From: Caryophanales bacterium
GTDB taxonomy: Bacteria > Bacillota > Bacilli > Bacillales > DSM-4216
Assembly (NCBI GenBank): GCA_014896555.1
Contig: JADBKC010000010.1
Location: 1 to 40,375, forward strand
Direction of reading: 5' to 3'
Length of the DNA: 40,375 nucleotides
Numbering within the stretch: the first letter of the stretch is position 1; every line of letters begins with the position of its first letter. Position numbers and translations under genes: made by a program. The notes beneath the pieces were generated by a model. That model had not been told where the DNA came from. It was given only the letters and a program-made list of their open reading frames with translations, and did not search any database. Below, in pieces: positions 7,780-15,963 of this stretch.

Positions 7780-9744
7780 ATGAGCGCAGATGTAAATGCT
7801 TTGGCAAATAAAAAAATCGGTCAAACGAAAATGGCGAAATTAGAGAAAATGAAACCGCATCTTGAATTAATGGCAGCTCTATTAAGCGGTCTTCTTATTT
7901 TAGCAGCCTGGATAATGGAAAAGAATCATGCTGGACTAGTTTCGAGTGTGTTCTACCTGCTGGCGTTTGCTATCGGCGGGTTTGCCAAAGCAAAAGAGGG
8001 AATTGAAGAAACCCTGAAAAATAAAGAATTAAATGTAGAAATATTAATGATTATCGCAGCCATTGGATCGGCGAGCATCGGATATTGGACAGAAGGGGCT
8101 ATTTTAATTTTTATTTTTTCTGTCAGCGGAGCTTTAGAAACGTATACCATGAGTAAGAGCCAAAAAGAAATATCTTCCTTAATGGATCTGCAGCCAGAAG
8201 AAGCATGGCGAATCACTAACGGAAATTTAGAACGAATCCCCGTTTCCAGTCTTAATATCGGTGACTTGATTATCGTAAAACCAGGAGAGCGTATCCCTTC
8301 GGATGGGCGGATTGTAAAGGGAAACTCTTCTGTAGATGAATCGGCGATTACCGGGGAATCCATGCCGGTTACGAAACAACCTGGCGAAGAAGTTTTTGCC
8401 GGGACCGTCAATATCAATGGCTCCATTACCGTTGAAATTACGAAACGATCGAATGAAACACTTTTCCAAAAAATCATTGAACTTGTCCAATCTGCTCAAA
8501 GCGAAAAATCACCATCACAGCTTTTTATTGAAAAATTTGAAGGCCGCTATGTCAAAGTCGTGTTAGCGGTTGTCTTGCTGATGATGTTTCTCCCTCATTA
8601 CTTGTTTGGATGGAGTTGGAATGAAACCTTTTATCGCGCAATGGTCCTTTTAGTTGTCGCTTCTCCGTGCGCCCTTGTCGCATCTATTATGCCCGCTACT
8701 CTTGCAGCTATTTCCAATGGCGCTCGGAACGGAATTCTAGTGAAAGGCGGCGTTCACTTAGAAAATTTAAGTCATTTAAAAGCAATAGCGTTTGACAAGA
8801 CTGGAACGCTTACGAAGGGAAAACCGGAAGTAACGGACATCGTCGTTCGGAATGGTTTAGAAGAGGCGGAACTTATTCAAATAGCTGCCTCTATTGAAAA
8901 CCAGTCGAATCATCCGCTTGCCCAGGCCATCGTAAAATTTGCCGAGGACAGTAAGATTCAGCTTTTAGAAGTGGATCAATTGGAAGACGTGGCCGGTTCT
9001 GGTGTAAAAGCAGCGATTAGAGGAGAAGAATGGAAAATCGGCAAAGCAGAATTCGTTGGCAAGGAAGAGGCTCTTTCTTTTGCAAATGGAAAAGCAAAAG
9101 AATTGGCATCAGAAGGAAAAACCGTCGTTTTTGTCCGCGATTCGAACGGAATTGCTGCTCTTTTCGCTTTGAAAGACAGCATACGCCCCGATGCGAAAAA
9201 AGCCATTGATCTTCTGCGCCAAGAAGGAATTTATACAATTATGCTGACTGGAGACAGCGATAAAACGGCGTACACAATCGGGAAAGAAGCCCATTTAGAT
9301 GGCTATATCGCTGAATGCCTGCCCCAGTATAAAGTGGACCATGTGAAAAAGATTATGGAAAAATACGGAACCGTTGCGATGGTCGGAGACGGCATTAATG
9401 ACGCCCCTGCATTGGCAACCGCGAACGTTGGAATTGCCATGGGAGAAGGAACAGATGCAGCGCTTGAGACGGCAGATATTATATTGATGAAAAATGACTT
9501 AGCCAAAATTGCAAATGCGATTCAGCTTTCAAAAAGAATGAATAAAATCGTGAAACAAAATATTGTTTTTTCGATTGCCGTCATTATGGTGTTGATTTGT
9601 TCCAACTTCCTTCAAATTCTTGATCTCCCTTTCGGTGTGATCGGTCATGAAGGAAGCACGATCTTAGTTATTTTAAACGGGCTCCGGCTTTTGAAGTCAC
9701 CGAGAGAAAAAGTGTTCGAAACACAAGAATCAAAAGCTTATTAA
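7780..9744 (+). CDS. pfeT: P1B-4 type metal-transporting ATPase, probable Fe2+ efflux pump PfeT (ZosA)
   Basis: A 654-residue heavy-metal P-type ATPase. Order: N-terminal membrane helices without an added metal-binding domain, actuator loop with TGES (about 191-194), membrane helix with the metal-site motif SPC (295-297), phosphorylation site DKTGT (D339), HP motif SNHPLAQ, hinge MVGDGINDAPAL and last helices with HEGST (H623). SPC plus HEGST is the P1B-4 signature, linked to Fe2+/Co2+ efflux; CadA-type pumps have CPC and differ in the last helix. The end, HEGSTILVILNGLRLL, is like B. subtilis PfeT (formerly ZosA). The ATG follows AGGAGG. An operator-like site upstream supports an iron/peroxide role. 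Zinc was proposed for older homologues, so substrate is inferred. Single-gene unit with strong terminator. Confidence 0.9.
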   Translation: MSADVNALANKKIGQTKMAKLEKMKPHLELMAALLSGLLILAAWIMEKNHAGLVSSVFYLLAFAIGGFAKAKEGIEETLKNKELNVEILMIIAAIGSASIGYWTEGAILIFIFSVSGALETYTMSKSQKEISSLMDLQPEEAWRITNGNLERIPVSSLNIGDLIIVKPGERIPSDGRIVKGNSSVDESAITGESMPVTKQPGEEVFAGTVNINGSITVEITKRSNETLFQKIIELVQSAQSEKSPSQLFIEKFEGRYVKVVLAVVLLMMFLPHYLFGWSWNETFYRAMVLLVVASPCALVASIMPATLAAISNGARNGILVKGGVHLENLSHLKAIAFDKTGTLTKGKPEVTDIVVRNGLEEAELIQIAASIENQSNHPLAQAIVKFAEDSKIQLLEVDQLEDVAGSGVKAAIRGEEWKIGKAEFVGKEEALSFANGKAKELASEGKTVVFVRDSNGIAALFALKDSIRPDAKKAIDLLRQEGIYTIMLTGDSDKTAYTIGKEAHLDGYIAECLPQYKVDHVKKIMEKYGTVAMVGDGINDAPALATANVGIAMGEGTDAALETADIILMKNDLAKIANAIQLSKRMNKIVKQNIVFSIAVIMVLICSNFLQILDLPFGVIGHEGSTILVILNGLRLLKSPREKVFETQESKAY

Positions 9745-9773
9745 CAAAAACAAGCATCCAAAATGAGAAATCG

Positions 9774-9805
9774 AAAAAGGGGCGTAACCAAAACGCCCCC
9801 TTTTT
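9774..9805 (+). terminator. Rho-independent terminator of pfeT
   Basis: AAAAAGGGGCGT (9774-9785) and ACGCCCCCTTTTT (9793-9805) form a short-looped GC-rich stem ending in a T run, 30 bases after the pfeT stop. Confidence 0.92.
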
Positions 9806-10001
9806 ATGAGTTGTTGTGCAAAACCTATTTAAGTCATGATCCAAATTATGCGGCCGATACGATCAGTCGTCTTTTTTCTAATGTTCAGCGGCTCCAGCGT
9901 TATCATCATGTTCTTTTATTTGCCCTCTGTTATCCTTTTGATCGTTCAAGAGGCATTCAAGTTTCCAATCATTAAAACGCACTTCAGCACGCCTAGTCCC
10001 A

Positions 10002-10373
10002 TTACCTTTCAATATTTGTATTGTTCGTTTCGTTTTCATTATTGCCGACTTGATAGGATGCATCCTTCTTTTCAGGCAAAAATGTATCTTTTGCTTCCGT
10101 AAGCAATTCCTTCACTTGAGGCGTTAAATCACGAAGATCCTCCACTTTTTCGCGGATAAAGCCAACATCTTCATTTACTTGTTTGACCGTTTCCTTGGCT
10201 TTGTCCACAATTTCCTTCGTAGAAGAAATGATACGATTAGGATCTTTTGCGATTTGGACAACAAATTGGCATACTTTGGACATTTTAGAGCGTGTTGATT
10301 TATCCAATAAACTAACAGCAGCCCCCGCAGCAGCACCAATGAACATTCCCATAAAAAACTTATTTCTTCCCAT
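10002..10373 (-). CDS. YtxH-domain general-stress-type membrane protein
   Basis: A 123-residue protein with an N-terminal glycine/alanine-rich membrane segment (MGMFIGAAAGAAVSLL, about 8-23), followed by a Lys/Glu-rich helical region (about 30-105) and a polar Asn-rich tail. This is the YtxH-family arrangement: a single membrane anchor plus a cytosolic coiled coil of unknown function. It starts twelve bases after the yfkJ stop with AAGGGAGTG before the ATG, so it is almost certainly in one operon with the phosphatase, matching the yfkJ-yfkI neighbourhood of B. subtilis. No terminator is obvious downstream. Confidence 0.8.
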   Translation of the reverse strand: MGRNKFFMGMFIGAAAGAAVSLLDKSTRSKMSKVCQFVVQIAKDPNRIISSTKEIVDKAKETVKQVNEDVGFIREKVEDLRDLTPQVKELLTEAKDTFLPEKKDASYQVGNNENETNNTNIER

Positions 10374-10385
10374 TTTTTCACTCCC

Positions 10386-10856
10386 TTAAAGGTTATGTTC
10401 CTTTTTAATAAGCGCAAGCAGACGATCACAGCCTTTTTTAATCAGCTCATAAACCTCTTCAAAATTTCCTGTGAAATAAGGATCAGGTACATCCTTTTGC
10501 TCAGATTCTTCCACTAAGTCAAGTAAACGAATGATGTTTCTAGCGGATGCATTATCCGCAAGCTTATGTAAATCATCCACATTGCTTTGATCCATCGCCA
10601 CAATATAGTCGAATTTGTTTAAGTCCTCTTGCTGAACTTGGCGAGCAACAAGCCCTTCATCATTAATTTGATACTTTTTTAATATGGACAACGTTCCATG
10701 ATGAGGAGATTCTCCGACATGCCAGCCGCCAATACCAGCCGAGTCAACCGCGATTTTCTGATCTAGCTTTTCTCGTTTTACCATGTCGCGAAACATCGCT
10801 TCAGCCATGGGAGAACGACAAATATTTCCTAAGCAGACAAACAAGACTTGTATCAA
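10386..10856 (-). CDS. yfkJ: Low-molecular-weight protein-tyrosine phosphatase YfkJ
   Basis: A 156-residue cytosolic enzyme hydrolysing phosphotyrosine. The P-loop is CLGNICRS with nucleophile C8 and R14; the general acid is D125 in VPDPYF. Length equals B. subtilis YfkJ, implicated in stress resistance, and the following ytxH-type gene supports orthology rather than the other Bacillus LMW-PTP/arginine phosphatase YwlE. The start is TTG at 10856: it directly opens the conserved beta strand (residues IQVLFVCLGN) and has GGAAGG seven bases upstream, with no better ATG. YfkK, its usual neighbour, is divergent 208 bases away. Confidence 0.88.
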   Translation of the reverse strand: MIQVLFVCLGNICRSPMAEAMFRDMVKREKLDQKIAVDSAGIGGWHVGESPHHGTLSILKKYQINDEGLVARQVQQEDLNKFDYIVAMDQSNVDDLHKLADNASARNIIRLLDLVEESEQKDVPDPYFTGNFEEVYELIKKGCDRLLALIKKEHNL

Positions 10857-10996
10857 TCGAACCCTTCCTTTCTTTAAAGCATTGGTATTATCATTATTCT
10901 ACAAAATTTTTCATTGAAAAACGACAAAGAAATAGTGGTACGAACGAAAGTGATCCTTTCTGCTTTCAACGATTGGATTCTTTCTTCTTATTCGGT

Positions 10997-11028
10997 TTGA
11001 CACGGATGAAAAAACATGGAAATATAGG
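10997..11028 (+). promoter_or_regulatory. Possible sigma-A promoter for yfkK
   Basis: A perfect -35 TTGACA (10997-11002) is followed by imperfect -10 candidates: AAATAT at 17-base and TATAGG at 20-base spacing. It lies 40 to 70 bases before the yfkK start. Confidence 0.4.
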
Positions 11029-11064
11029 ATTAAGTACTAGCCGAAAACAGAAAGGATGGATCAA

Positions 11065-11286
11065 GTGGATCTTACAAAAAACACATTTGAAAACATTGAG
11101 TTTATGGTGGAAAAAATAAAAGAAAAGCTGAAAATGGTCAACGGCGACGCTTTAAAACCTTCTAATTTCAGTTCCGACAAATATGAAGAACTAAAGGAAA
11201 TTTATGAGCTAGTAGAAAGAAAAAATCATTTCAGCCCTAACGAGATGCAAGCCATTGCGGAAGAACTCGGACATTTGAGAAAATAA
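11065..11286 (+). CDS. yfkK: DUF1128 family protein YfkK
   Basis: A 73-residue soluble helical protein of the DUF1128 family with the motifs FMVEKIKEKLKMVN and SPNEMQAIAEELG. Function unknown; conserved in Bacillaceae next to the phosphatase yfkJ. I prefer the GTG at 11065 (VDLTKNTFEN) because AAAGGATGG precedes it by five bases; the ATG at 11056 would add three residues but abuts the ribosome site with no spacing. It ends in a bidirectional terminator shared with map. Confidence 0.82.
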   Translation: MDLTKNTFENIEFMVEKIKEKLKMVNGDALKPSNFSSDKYEELKEIYELVERKNHFSPNEMQAIAEELGHLRK

Positions 11287-11290
11287 GGAA

Positions 11291-11324
11291 AAACTGCCGG
11301 TTTAGTGGGAGCCGGCAGTTTTTT
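11291..11324. terminator. Bidirectional terminator between yfkK and map
   Basis: AACTGCCGG (11292-11300) pairs with CCGGCAGTT (11312-11320); the T run TTTTTT serves the plus strand and the A-rich left flank gives a shorter U-tract for the minus strand. The map stop codon lies in the loop. Confidence 0.88.
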
Positions 11325-12075
11325 CTTCCCCTTGATCGGTCAGTATGAGAATTCCGTTCTTTGTGACAGCGATAGTATGCTCATATTGGGCGGAGAGCGA
11401 TCCATCCATTGTTCTGGCAGTCCATCCATTATCGTCCATTTTCGTTGCCCAATGACCCATATTCACCATCGGTTCAATCGTAAAGACCATCCCTTCTTTA
11501 ATGCGCGGACCTTTTCCAGGGAGGCCGAAATGAGGAACATCTGGTTTTTCATGAATGACTGCACCAATTCCATGACCGATGAATTCTCGAACGACAGAAA
11601 ATCCTTCCGATTCCACGTACGTTTGAATGGCGTGGCCAATATCTCCAATTCTATTTCCTAATTTCACCTGTTCAATCCCTTTATATAGGGCTGTCTTCGT
11701 TACGTCCAATAATTTTTGGGTTTGTGGATCGACTTCTCCAACAGCATAGGACCAAGCTGAATCTGCCAACCCGCCATTTAATCGAACGACCATATCAATC
11801 GTGACAATATCTCCCTCTTTTAATGCTTGCTTACGGGGAAATCCATGACATACTTCGTCGTTGACGCTCGCGCAAGTTGCATATTCGTAACCGCGATATC
11901 CTTTTTGTTCCGGTGTGGCCCCGTGTTTTCTCAAATATTCGTCCACAAAGACTTCAATATCCCAAGTAGTCACACCCGGCTCAATCAACTTGGCCAGTTC
12001 TTTATGGGTGGACGCAAGAAGCTTTCCCGCTTTTTGCATTTTTTCAATCTCACGCGGAGATTTCAATACGATCAT
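11302..12075 (-). CDS. map: Methionine aminopeptidase type I
   Basis: A 257-residue cytosolic metalloenzyme removing the initiator methionine from new proteins. The pita-bread fold ligands are all visible: Asp in VTIDMV, Asp in GGLADSAW, His in GHGIG, Glu in FTIEPM and Glu in QYEHTIAV. The substrate-pocket Cys in YATCASVNDEVCHG is conserved. No N-terminal zinc finger, so it is the bacterial type Ia. Bacilli often carry two copies; by neighbourhood (yfkJ/yfkK) this is the counterpart of B. subtilis YflG (MapB) rather than the copy in the secY-adk-map cluster. The ATG is preceded by AAAGGTAGG. Confidence 0.92.
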   Translation of the reverse strand: MIVLKSPREIEKMQKAGKLLASTHKELAKLIEPGVTTWDIEVFVDEYLRKHGATPEQKGYRGYEYATCASVNDEVCHGFPRKQALKEGDIVTIDMVVRLNGGLADSAWSYAVGEVDPQTQKLLDVTKTALYKGIEQVKLGNRIGDIGHAIQTYVESEGFSVVREFIGHGIGAVIHEKPDVPHFGLPGKGPRIKEGMVFTIEPMVNMGHWATKMDDNGWTARTMDGSLSAQYEHTIAVTKNGILILTDQGEEKTAGSH

Positions 12076-12186
12076 GAAAATCCTACCTTTCTTTTTTGCT
12101 CCCTTTCACTTCCATGTTTTAAGGAAACGCACGATTATATGTTTCAACATTCCATGTTTATTATATGGTTTTTTTCTTCACTTTTA

Positions 12187-12253
12187 CAAAAAAAAATGAA
12201 GGGTTTGCTCCTCTGACGCAATATGTCCCATTGTGTCATGGAATCAAACCCTT
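12187..12253 (-). terminator. 55-base imperfect palindrome, terminator of the decayed pfpI gene
   Basis: AAGGGTTTG (12199-12207) and CAAACCCTT (12245-12253) enclose further pairing, including TGACgCAAT with ATTGtGTCA. On the minus strand the hairpin is followed by CATTTTTTTTTG. It lies 41 bases after the pseudogene stop, so the terminator has outlived its gene. Confidence 0.75.
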
Positions 12254-12293
12254 ATCATTAACTTTCTTCATTGCAAAAAGGCATTCCTACGTT

Positions 12294-12796
12294 CTATTGA
12301 AAAAGTTTCAACGATTCGCAATTAAATGCTTTAATGTCGTCAAGAGTTCGACTCGTTACAAGTTGATTGTCGCTACAACCACTTCTTCATCTTTATAATG
12401 AGCACTGGCATATTCCTTATCAACGCGAATGGACTTATAGCCGGTTGCTGTTCTTCCTTCCAGAGCTTTCGCTGTAATGAGGAGTTGGAGCCCCTGGCAA
12501 ATCGCAAATACCGGTTTTTGGGAATCCATAAAATTTTTTTACAAATTGAACAAATCGATCATCGGCACGTAATATGTCTGGTGAAAATCCTCCCGATATC
12601 AACTTTTCCACTTTCGCATTATCAATGCCTTCATCGATCTTAACAACGGCGTCGCCCATGTTTGCCTTTTACCGTTTTCCCTTTTTCTTTTTCAATATTG
12701 ACAATTCATGGCCAGCTGCTTTATAGGCTTTTACTGGTTCGTTGTACTCAGAGTCTTCCACTCTATCTGTTACCAATACGGCATTTTTTTAGCCAT
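12294..12796 (-). pseudogene. Decayed DJ-1/PfpI family gene (YfkM-like)
   Basis: Reading the minus strand across frames gives a recognisable DJ-1/PfpI protein: an N-terminal MAKK, EPVKAYKAAGHEL, KGKHGDAVVKIDEGIDNAKVE, then GGFSPDILRADDRFVQFVKKF, the elbow ICQGLQLLITAKALEGRTATGYKSIR, AHYKDEEVVV, NQLVTSRT and DDIKAFN. The pieces are in at least three frames, so several small indels have occurred. At the elbow the Cys is kept but the family ICHG has become ICQG. An intact protein would be about 170 residues, as in B. subtilis YfkM (general stress protein 18), from the same gene neighbourhood. One open stretch (12435-12659) is a fragment and should not be annotated as a gene. Confidence 0.85.
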
Positions 12797-12867
12797 CGTC
12801 TGTACTCTCATGACTCTCATCGTTTTTTATTGTACCCCTTCTTATGTTCATTAAACAAACATTATAC

Positions 12868-13620
12868 TTATTGCTGCACGCCTTTCTGTTGATTGATCGG
12901 CACAATGAGTACTTCGACGCGGCGGTTTTTGGCCCTTCCTTCTGGGGTAGAGTTGTCTGCGATTGGCTGGTATTCGCCATATCCTTTGGCACTAAAAAGA
13001 CGCGGGTCGAGTTTTGGATTTTCTAAAAGAATTTTCATAAAGTTGATAGCCCGCATAGCGCTCAACTCCCAGTTAGATTCATACGCAGCCGTTTTAATGG
13101 GAACATTGTCCGTGTGTCCGCTGATAATGATTTGATGAGGGGGATTCATAACGAGCAAGTCTGACAGTTCTCTTGCCATTTGAATATCCTCTTTCCGAAC
13201 CGTTGCTTTTCCGGAGTCAAATAATACATTATCCCGAATTCTCAGCAAAAGTCCCTCGCTTGTCAAAGACATAGTAATTTTACTCGTTAAATGTTTGTTT
13301 TCGATATATTGATTGATTTTTCCCTCTACTTGTTTTAATTCTTTTTCATCTTTTTTATTTAGAATGTCATCTTTTTTTGATTGACCTTCAGGAGATGGAA
13401 CCGGAGTTTGAATCGACTCAGAAAAATCCATGACCCCCGTGCTGCCTTGAAATATATCATTAAAAGTCTGAGCAAATTTTTGGAACTTTTTCGCATCAAC
13501 CGCGCTCATGGAAAAGAGAACAATAAACAGAGCTAAAAGCAACGTTAACAAGTCCGAATAAGGCAGCAGCCAAGATTCATTCATATGCTCATCGTCATTC
13601 TTTTTTTTACGCTTCGCCAT
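12868..13620 (-). CDS. motB: Flagellar motor stator protein MotB
   Basis: A 250-residue inner-membrane protein: short basic N-terminus, one membrane helix (about 20-40, SDLLTLLLALFIVLFSMS), a plug/linker and a C-terminal OmpA-like peptidoglycan-binding domain (about 125-245) with VLFDSGKATV, ISGHTDNVPI and AKNRRVEVLI. D23 is the ion-carrying Asp. Val rather than Leu in LFIVLF resembles proton-driven MotB, not sodium-driven MotS; this is an inference. The motB ATG lies inside the end of motA (14-base overlap), implying coupled translation. With MotA it forms the stator anchored to the cell wall. Confidence 0.92.
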   Translation of the reverse strand: MAKRKKKNDDEHMNESWLLPYSDLLTLLLALFIVLFSMSAVDAKKFQKFAQTFNDIFQGSTGVMDFSESIQTPVPSPEGQSKKDDILNKKDEKELKQVEGKINQYIENKHLTSKITMSLTSEGLLLRIRDNVLFDSGKATVRKEDIQMARELSDLLVMNPPHQIIISGHTDNVPIKTAAYESNWELSAMRAINFMKILLENPKLDPRLFSAKGYGEYQPIADNSTPEGRAKNRRVEVLIVPINQQKGVQQ

Positions 13621-14410
13621 TTTGACTTACACCGTCCGCTTCCATCATTATATTTTTCCGTTCCTCTTGAGGCAAAAAAGAAGACAATTTTTGTTCAATG
13701 GTGCGGGGGGCCTCTCCTTCGATGATCGACAAAATTCCTTCTATCATCATTTCTTTTAATTGAACTTCTTGCTGCGATTTTCGTTTTAATTTATTGGCAA
13801 ATGGATTCCATAATACATATCCAGTAAAAATCCCTAACATGGTAGCCACGAACGCTGCCGAAATAGCATGGCCCAACACATCCGTATCCGTCATATTTCC
13901 AAGGGCAGCTATTAATCCAATCACCGCTCCAAGCACCCCGAGAGAAGGAGCGTATGAACCTGCTTGCAAAAAAATAGCGATTCCAACTTTGTGACGTTCC
14001 TCCATTGCTTCAATCTCTTCCGTTAAGACATCGCGGATGTAGTCGGCATTTTGACCGTCGACCGCCAGACTCAAACCGTTTTTCAAAAAAGAGTCTTCTA
14101 TCTCGTCTATTCTTGATTCCAGGGCAAGAAGGCCTTCTCTTCGGGCGGTTTCTGCCAATTCCGAGAACAAACGAATCACCTCGAGCCGACTCATTAATTT
14201 TTGTTCTTTAAAAATAACCGCGAACAATTTTGGAACTTTTTTTATCTCGTTCGTTGGAAAGGCGATTGTCACAGCTGCTACAGTCCCGACAATAATGATC
14301 AAAAAAGCGGCAGGGTTCGCTAATACCGAAAGGTTGACCCCTTTTAACACCATACCGACTCCAATGGCAATAATTCCGAGTATTACCCCAATAATTGTTG
14401 TCTTATCCAT
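13607..14410 (-). CDS. motA: Flagellar motor stator protein MotA
   Basis: A 267-residue protein with four membrane helices (about 4-24, 31-51, 145-170, 178-200), a large cytoplasmic loop rich in Arg/Glu (RRxGLLALE) that contacts FliG, and the conserved ASYAPSLGVLGAVIGLIAAL segment. With MotB it forms the ion channel driving flagellar rotation. The ATG at 14408-14410 follows GGGTGAG at five-base spacing; a GTG three codons upstream overlaps that ribosome site and is less likely. First gene of the motAB operon, with a sigma-D-like promoter 84 bases upstream. Confidence 0.93.
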   Translation of the reverse strand: MDKTTIIGVILGIIAIGVGMVLKGVNLSVLANPAAFLIIIVGTVAAVTIAFPTNEIKKVPKLFAVIFKEQKLMSRLEVIRLFSELAETARREGLLALESRIDEIEDSFLKNGLSLAVDGQNADYIRDVLTEEIEAMEERHKVGIAIFLQAGSYAPSLGVLGAVIGLIAALGNMTDTDVLGHAISAAFVATMLGIFTGYVLWNPFANKLKRKSQQEVQLKEMMIEGILSIIEGEAPRTIEQKLSSFLPQEERKNIMMEADGVSQNGEA

Positions 14411-14493
14411 TATTCTCACCCTATTTGCTTAATTTCTCTTTCTAGTAATTGCCTACAGCATATCATATTACTAATTTCAAGGTTTCATTTACT

Positions 14494-14520
14494 ATATCGA
14501 CTAATCTTGACAAATCTTAA
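14494..14520 (-). promoter_or_regulatory. Sigma-D-like (flagellar) promoter of motAB
   Basis: Minus strand: GTCGATAT (14494-14501) matches the sigma-D -10 GCCGATAT at seven of eight bases. Fourteen bases upstream is TAAG (14516-14519; consensus TAAA at about 14-16 spacing). motAB is sigma-D controlled in B. subtilis, so the context fits. Confidence 0.7.
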
Positions 14521-14589
14521 CGCAAAAAAGGGCAATTCATTGAAATTACGATGGTTTTTTACTATGTTCAAACCAAGGCTATGCCTTCT

Positions 14590-14991
14590 TTATGTCAACG
14601 ATTGTTTACCGTTCGATCCAATTAATCTTTTTTCAATTTTGTGCTCGTATCTTTTAAATATTGACGAATTGGTTTTTACTTTTCTTTTAGAAAGCAGTTG
14701 ATTGTATCGAATCAATTGTTCGGACCATTGTTTTTCCAATTTTTTTCTCTCTTGTTCATCACGGCATTGTCTGATCAGTTCTTCTATCGTCATAAACTCT
14801 TTTCGAATTCCTTTTTCTTCCTCCGTATAACCCGCATTTTTCATGATTCGATAGGCCATTCTCAAGTCTTCTGGAATATCTATCATAAGGTCGATTTTCA
14901 ATGGTTTTCCTTTCCCTGGAAGATTATCAAACTCTCCCTTTTCATAAGCTGCTTTGATTTTTTCTTCCGCTAATAAAGTAAAATAATCCAC
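14590..14991 (-). CDS. DUF1992 (DnaJ-homologue subfamily C member 28-like) protein
   Basis: A 133-residue soluble protein. The N-terminal 70 residues carry the family signature: YFTLLAEEKIKAAYEKGEFD, NLPGKGKPLKID and PEDLRMAYRIMKNAGY, followed by a Lys/Arg/Glu-rich helix. The family is shared with the human DNAJC28 conserved domain, although no J domain (HPD) is present; function unknown. The start is GTG at 14989-14991 because AAAGGGGGAG precedes it by five bases; an upstream ATG at 15021 would put that ribosome site inside the gene. It is upstream of motA in the same direction but motAB has its own promoter. Confidence 0.82.
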   Translation of the reverse strand: MDYFTLLAEEKIKAAYEKGEFDNLPGKGKPLKIDLMIDIPEDLRMAYRIMKNAGYTEEEKGIRKEFMTIEELIRQCRDEQERKKLEKQWSEQLIRYNQLLSKRKVKTNSSIFKRYEHKIEKRLIGSNGKQSLT

Positions 14992-15113
14992 TAAAACTCC
15001 CCCTTTAAATTTCAAATTCATTTTGATCCCAGTACTTTATTTTCCATTATGAAGAATGGGTTCATTTTTTTCAGCAATGTTCCTATGTTCTGATGAAAGA
15101 AATTTCAGAAAAA

Positions 15114-15329
15114 TTAAACTGGTACCTCGATTATAAAAACAAAGGAAAGAAAAAGCAGAAAAGTTGAACCTACAGGCGTGGTGAATAAATCCAGCATTTC
15201 TAAAAATATCACGATTTTTTTGGTGTTTGGGGATAACTCTTTTATTTCCTTAAAACTTTCCTTAAGATAAATAACTCCAAACGGCAAAAGAGCAATTCCT
15301 TCTACTAATGATGTAATACCTACTGCCAT
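15114..15329 (-). CDS. Small two-helix membrane protein, unrecognised
   Basis: A predicted 71-residue protein with two hydrophobic segments (about 3-22, TSLVEGIALLPFGVIYL, and about 46-70, LFTTPVGSTFLLFLSFVFII) joined by a charged loop with Lys/Glu (KESFKEIKELSPNTKK). I do not recognise a family. GGGGGAAG lies ten bases before the chosen ATG (15327-15329); a TTG six bases earlier or an ATG at 15356 are alternatives (up to 80 residues). It follows a 21-residue hydrophobic reading frame in the same direction. Support is limited to composition, ribosome site and two clean membrane helices; moderate chance of being real. Confidence 0.45.
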   Translation of the reverse strand: MAVGITSLVEGIALLPFGVIYLKESFKEIKELSPNTKKIVIFLEMLDLFTTPVGSTFLLFLSFVFIIEVPV

Positions 15330-15385
15330 TGTCAAATTACTTCCCCCACTATTCATGAAACGGATTTTTCACTACACTGATTAGA

Positions 15386-15451
15386 CTAACAAAAAACACC
15401 ACCTAAGGCTAAAAAAACTAAGAATCCAATCCCCTTATTAGCTACAGCCAT
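15386..15451 (-). CDS. Possible 21-residue hydrophobic peptide
   Basis: An ATG (15449-15451) preceded by AGGA at six-base spacing opens a 21-codon frame, MAVANKGIGFLVFLALGGVFC, ending in TAG at 15386. One charged residue precedes a single uninterrupted hydrophobic helix rich in Gly/Leu/Phe, the look of small bacterial membrane peptides. It lies 56 bases before the 71-residue membrane protein. Nothing else supports it; it may equally be chance or the start of a decayed membrane gene. Confidence 0.25.
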   Translation of the reverse strand: MAVANKGIGFLVFLALGGVFC

Positions 15452-15963
15452 CTGCATTCCTGCGTGTTACATAAGGTTTTAAAATTAGAATAAACTCGTC
15501 GAAAGTCCAAATTTTTTAAATATAGGTGGTCAATATGCTATACTGATGTTAACGAGTACAAAATTCATGTTTTTTTCTGTTCGATCCTATCATTGTCCAC
15601 AAGTTTTGCACATTTATTTTCCTCATGAAACGGTTATATATTTTTCACTTTTCATTTATCATTTTTAGAATGGTCAGCACTTGGAAGACGATCAAATAAT
15701 CATTTTTGTATGTATAGTGGCAGCTTGAATGGAAAAGTTATCCCTCTTAGGAAAGGATACTGTTTCCCCATTGAAAAATTCTTCTGTCCGCCGAATGATT
15801 TCGGTGCTCATTCAAACTTCCTTTATTTCCGCTTTTCTCTGCTGTCTGCATATTTCAGAGATTATTCTCGACATAAAGCAATGTTCCATTAAATTAGTGG
15901 CGTGCATGAATAAAGTTTCAAAACAACCTATAAAAATAAATGTTATAGAAAGGAAAGATGCGA
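15452..15963. other. AT-rich intergenic region before yitT, no gene seen
   Basis: Several frames of 60-94 codons are open on the plus strand around 15710-16013, but they lack ribosome sites, share no family motif and one runs into the real gene in another frame. A -10-like TATACT near 15540 with TTTAAA 18 bases upstream is far from the next start. I see nothing else supportable. Confidence 0.4.

Noticed and set aside
9878-10063. 61-codon minus-strand frame overlapping the YtxH-type gene's end
   Set aside because: The ribosome-like AAGAAGG directly abuts its ATG, and no family is recognised. A frameshifted extension of the YtxH-type protein cannot be excluded but has no support.
12435-12659. 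74-codon minus-strand frame with DJ-1/PfpI similarity as a gene
   Set aside because: It is only one in-frame fragment of the decayed pfpI gene.
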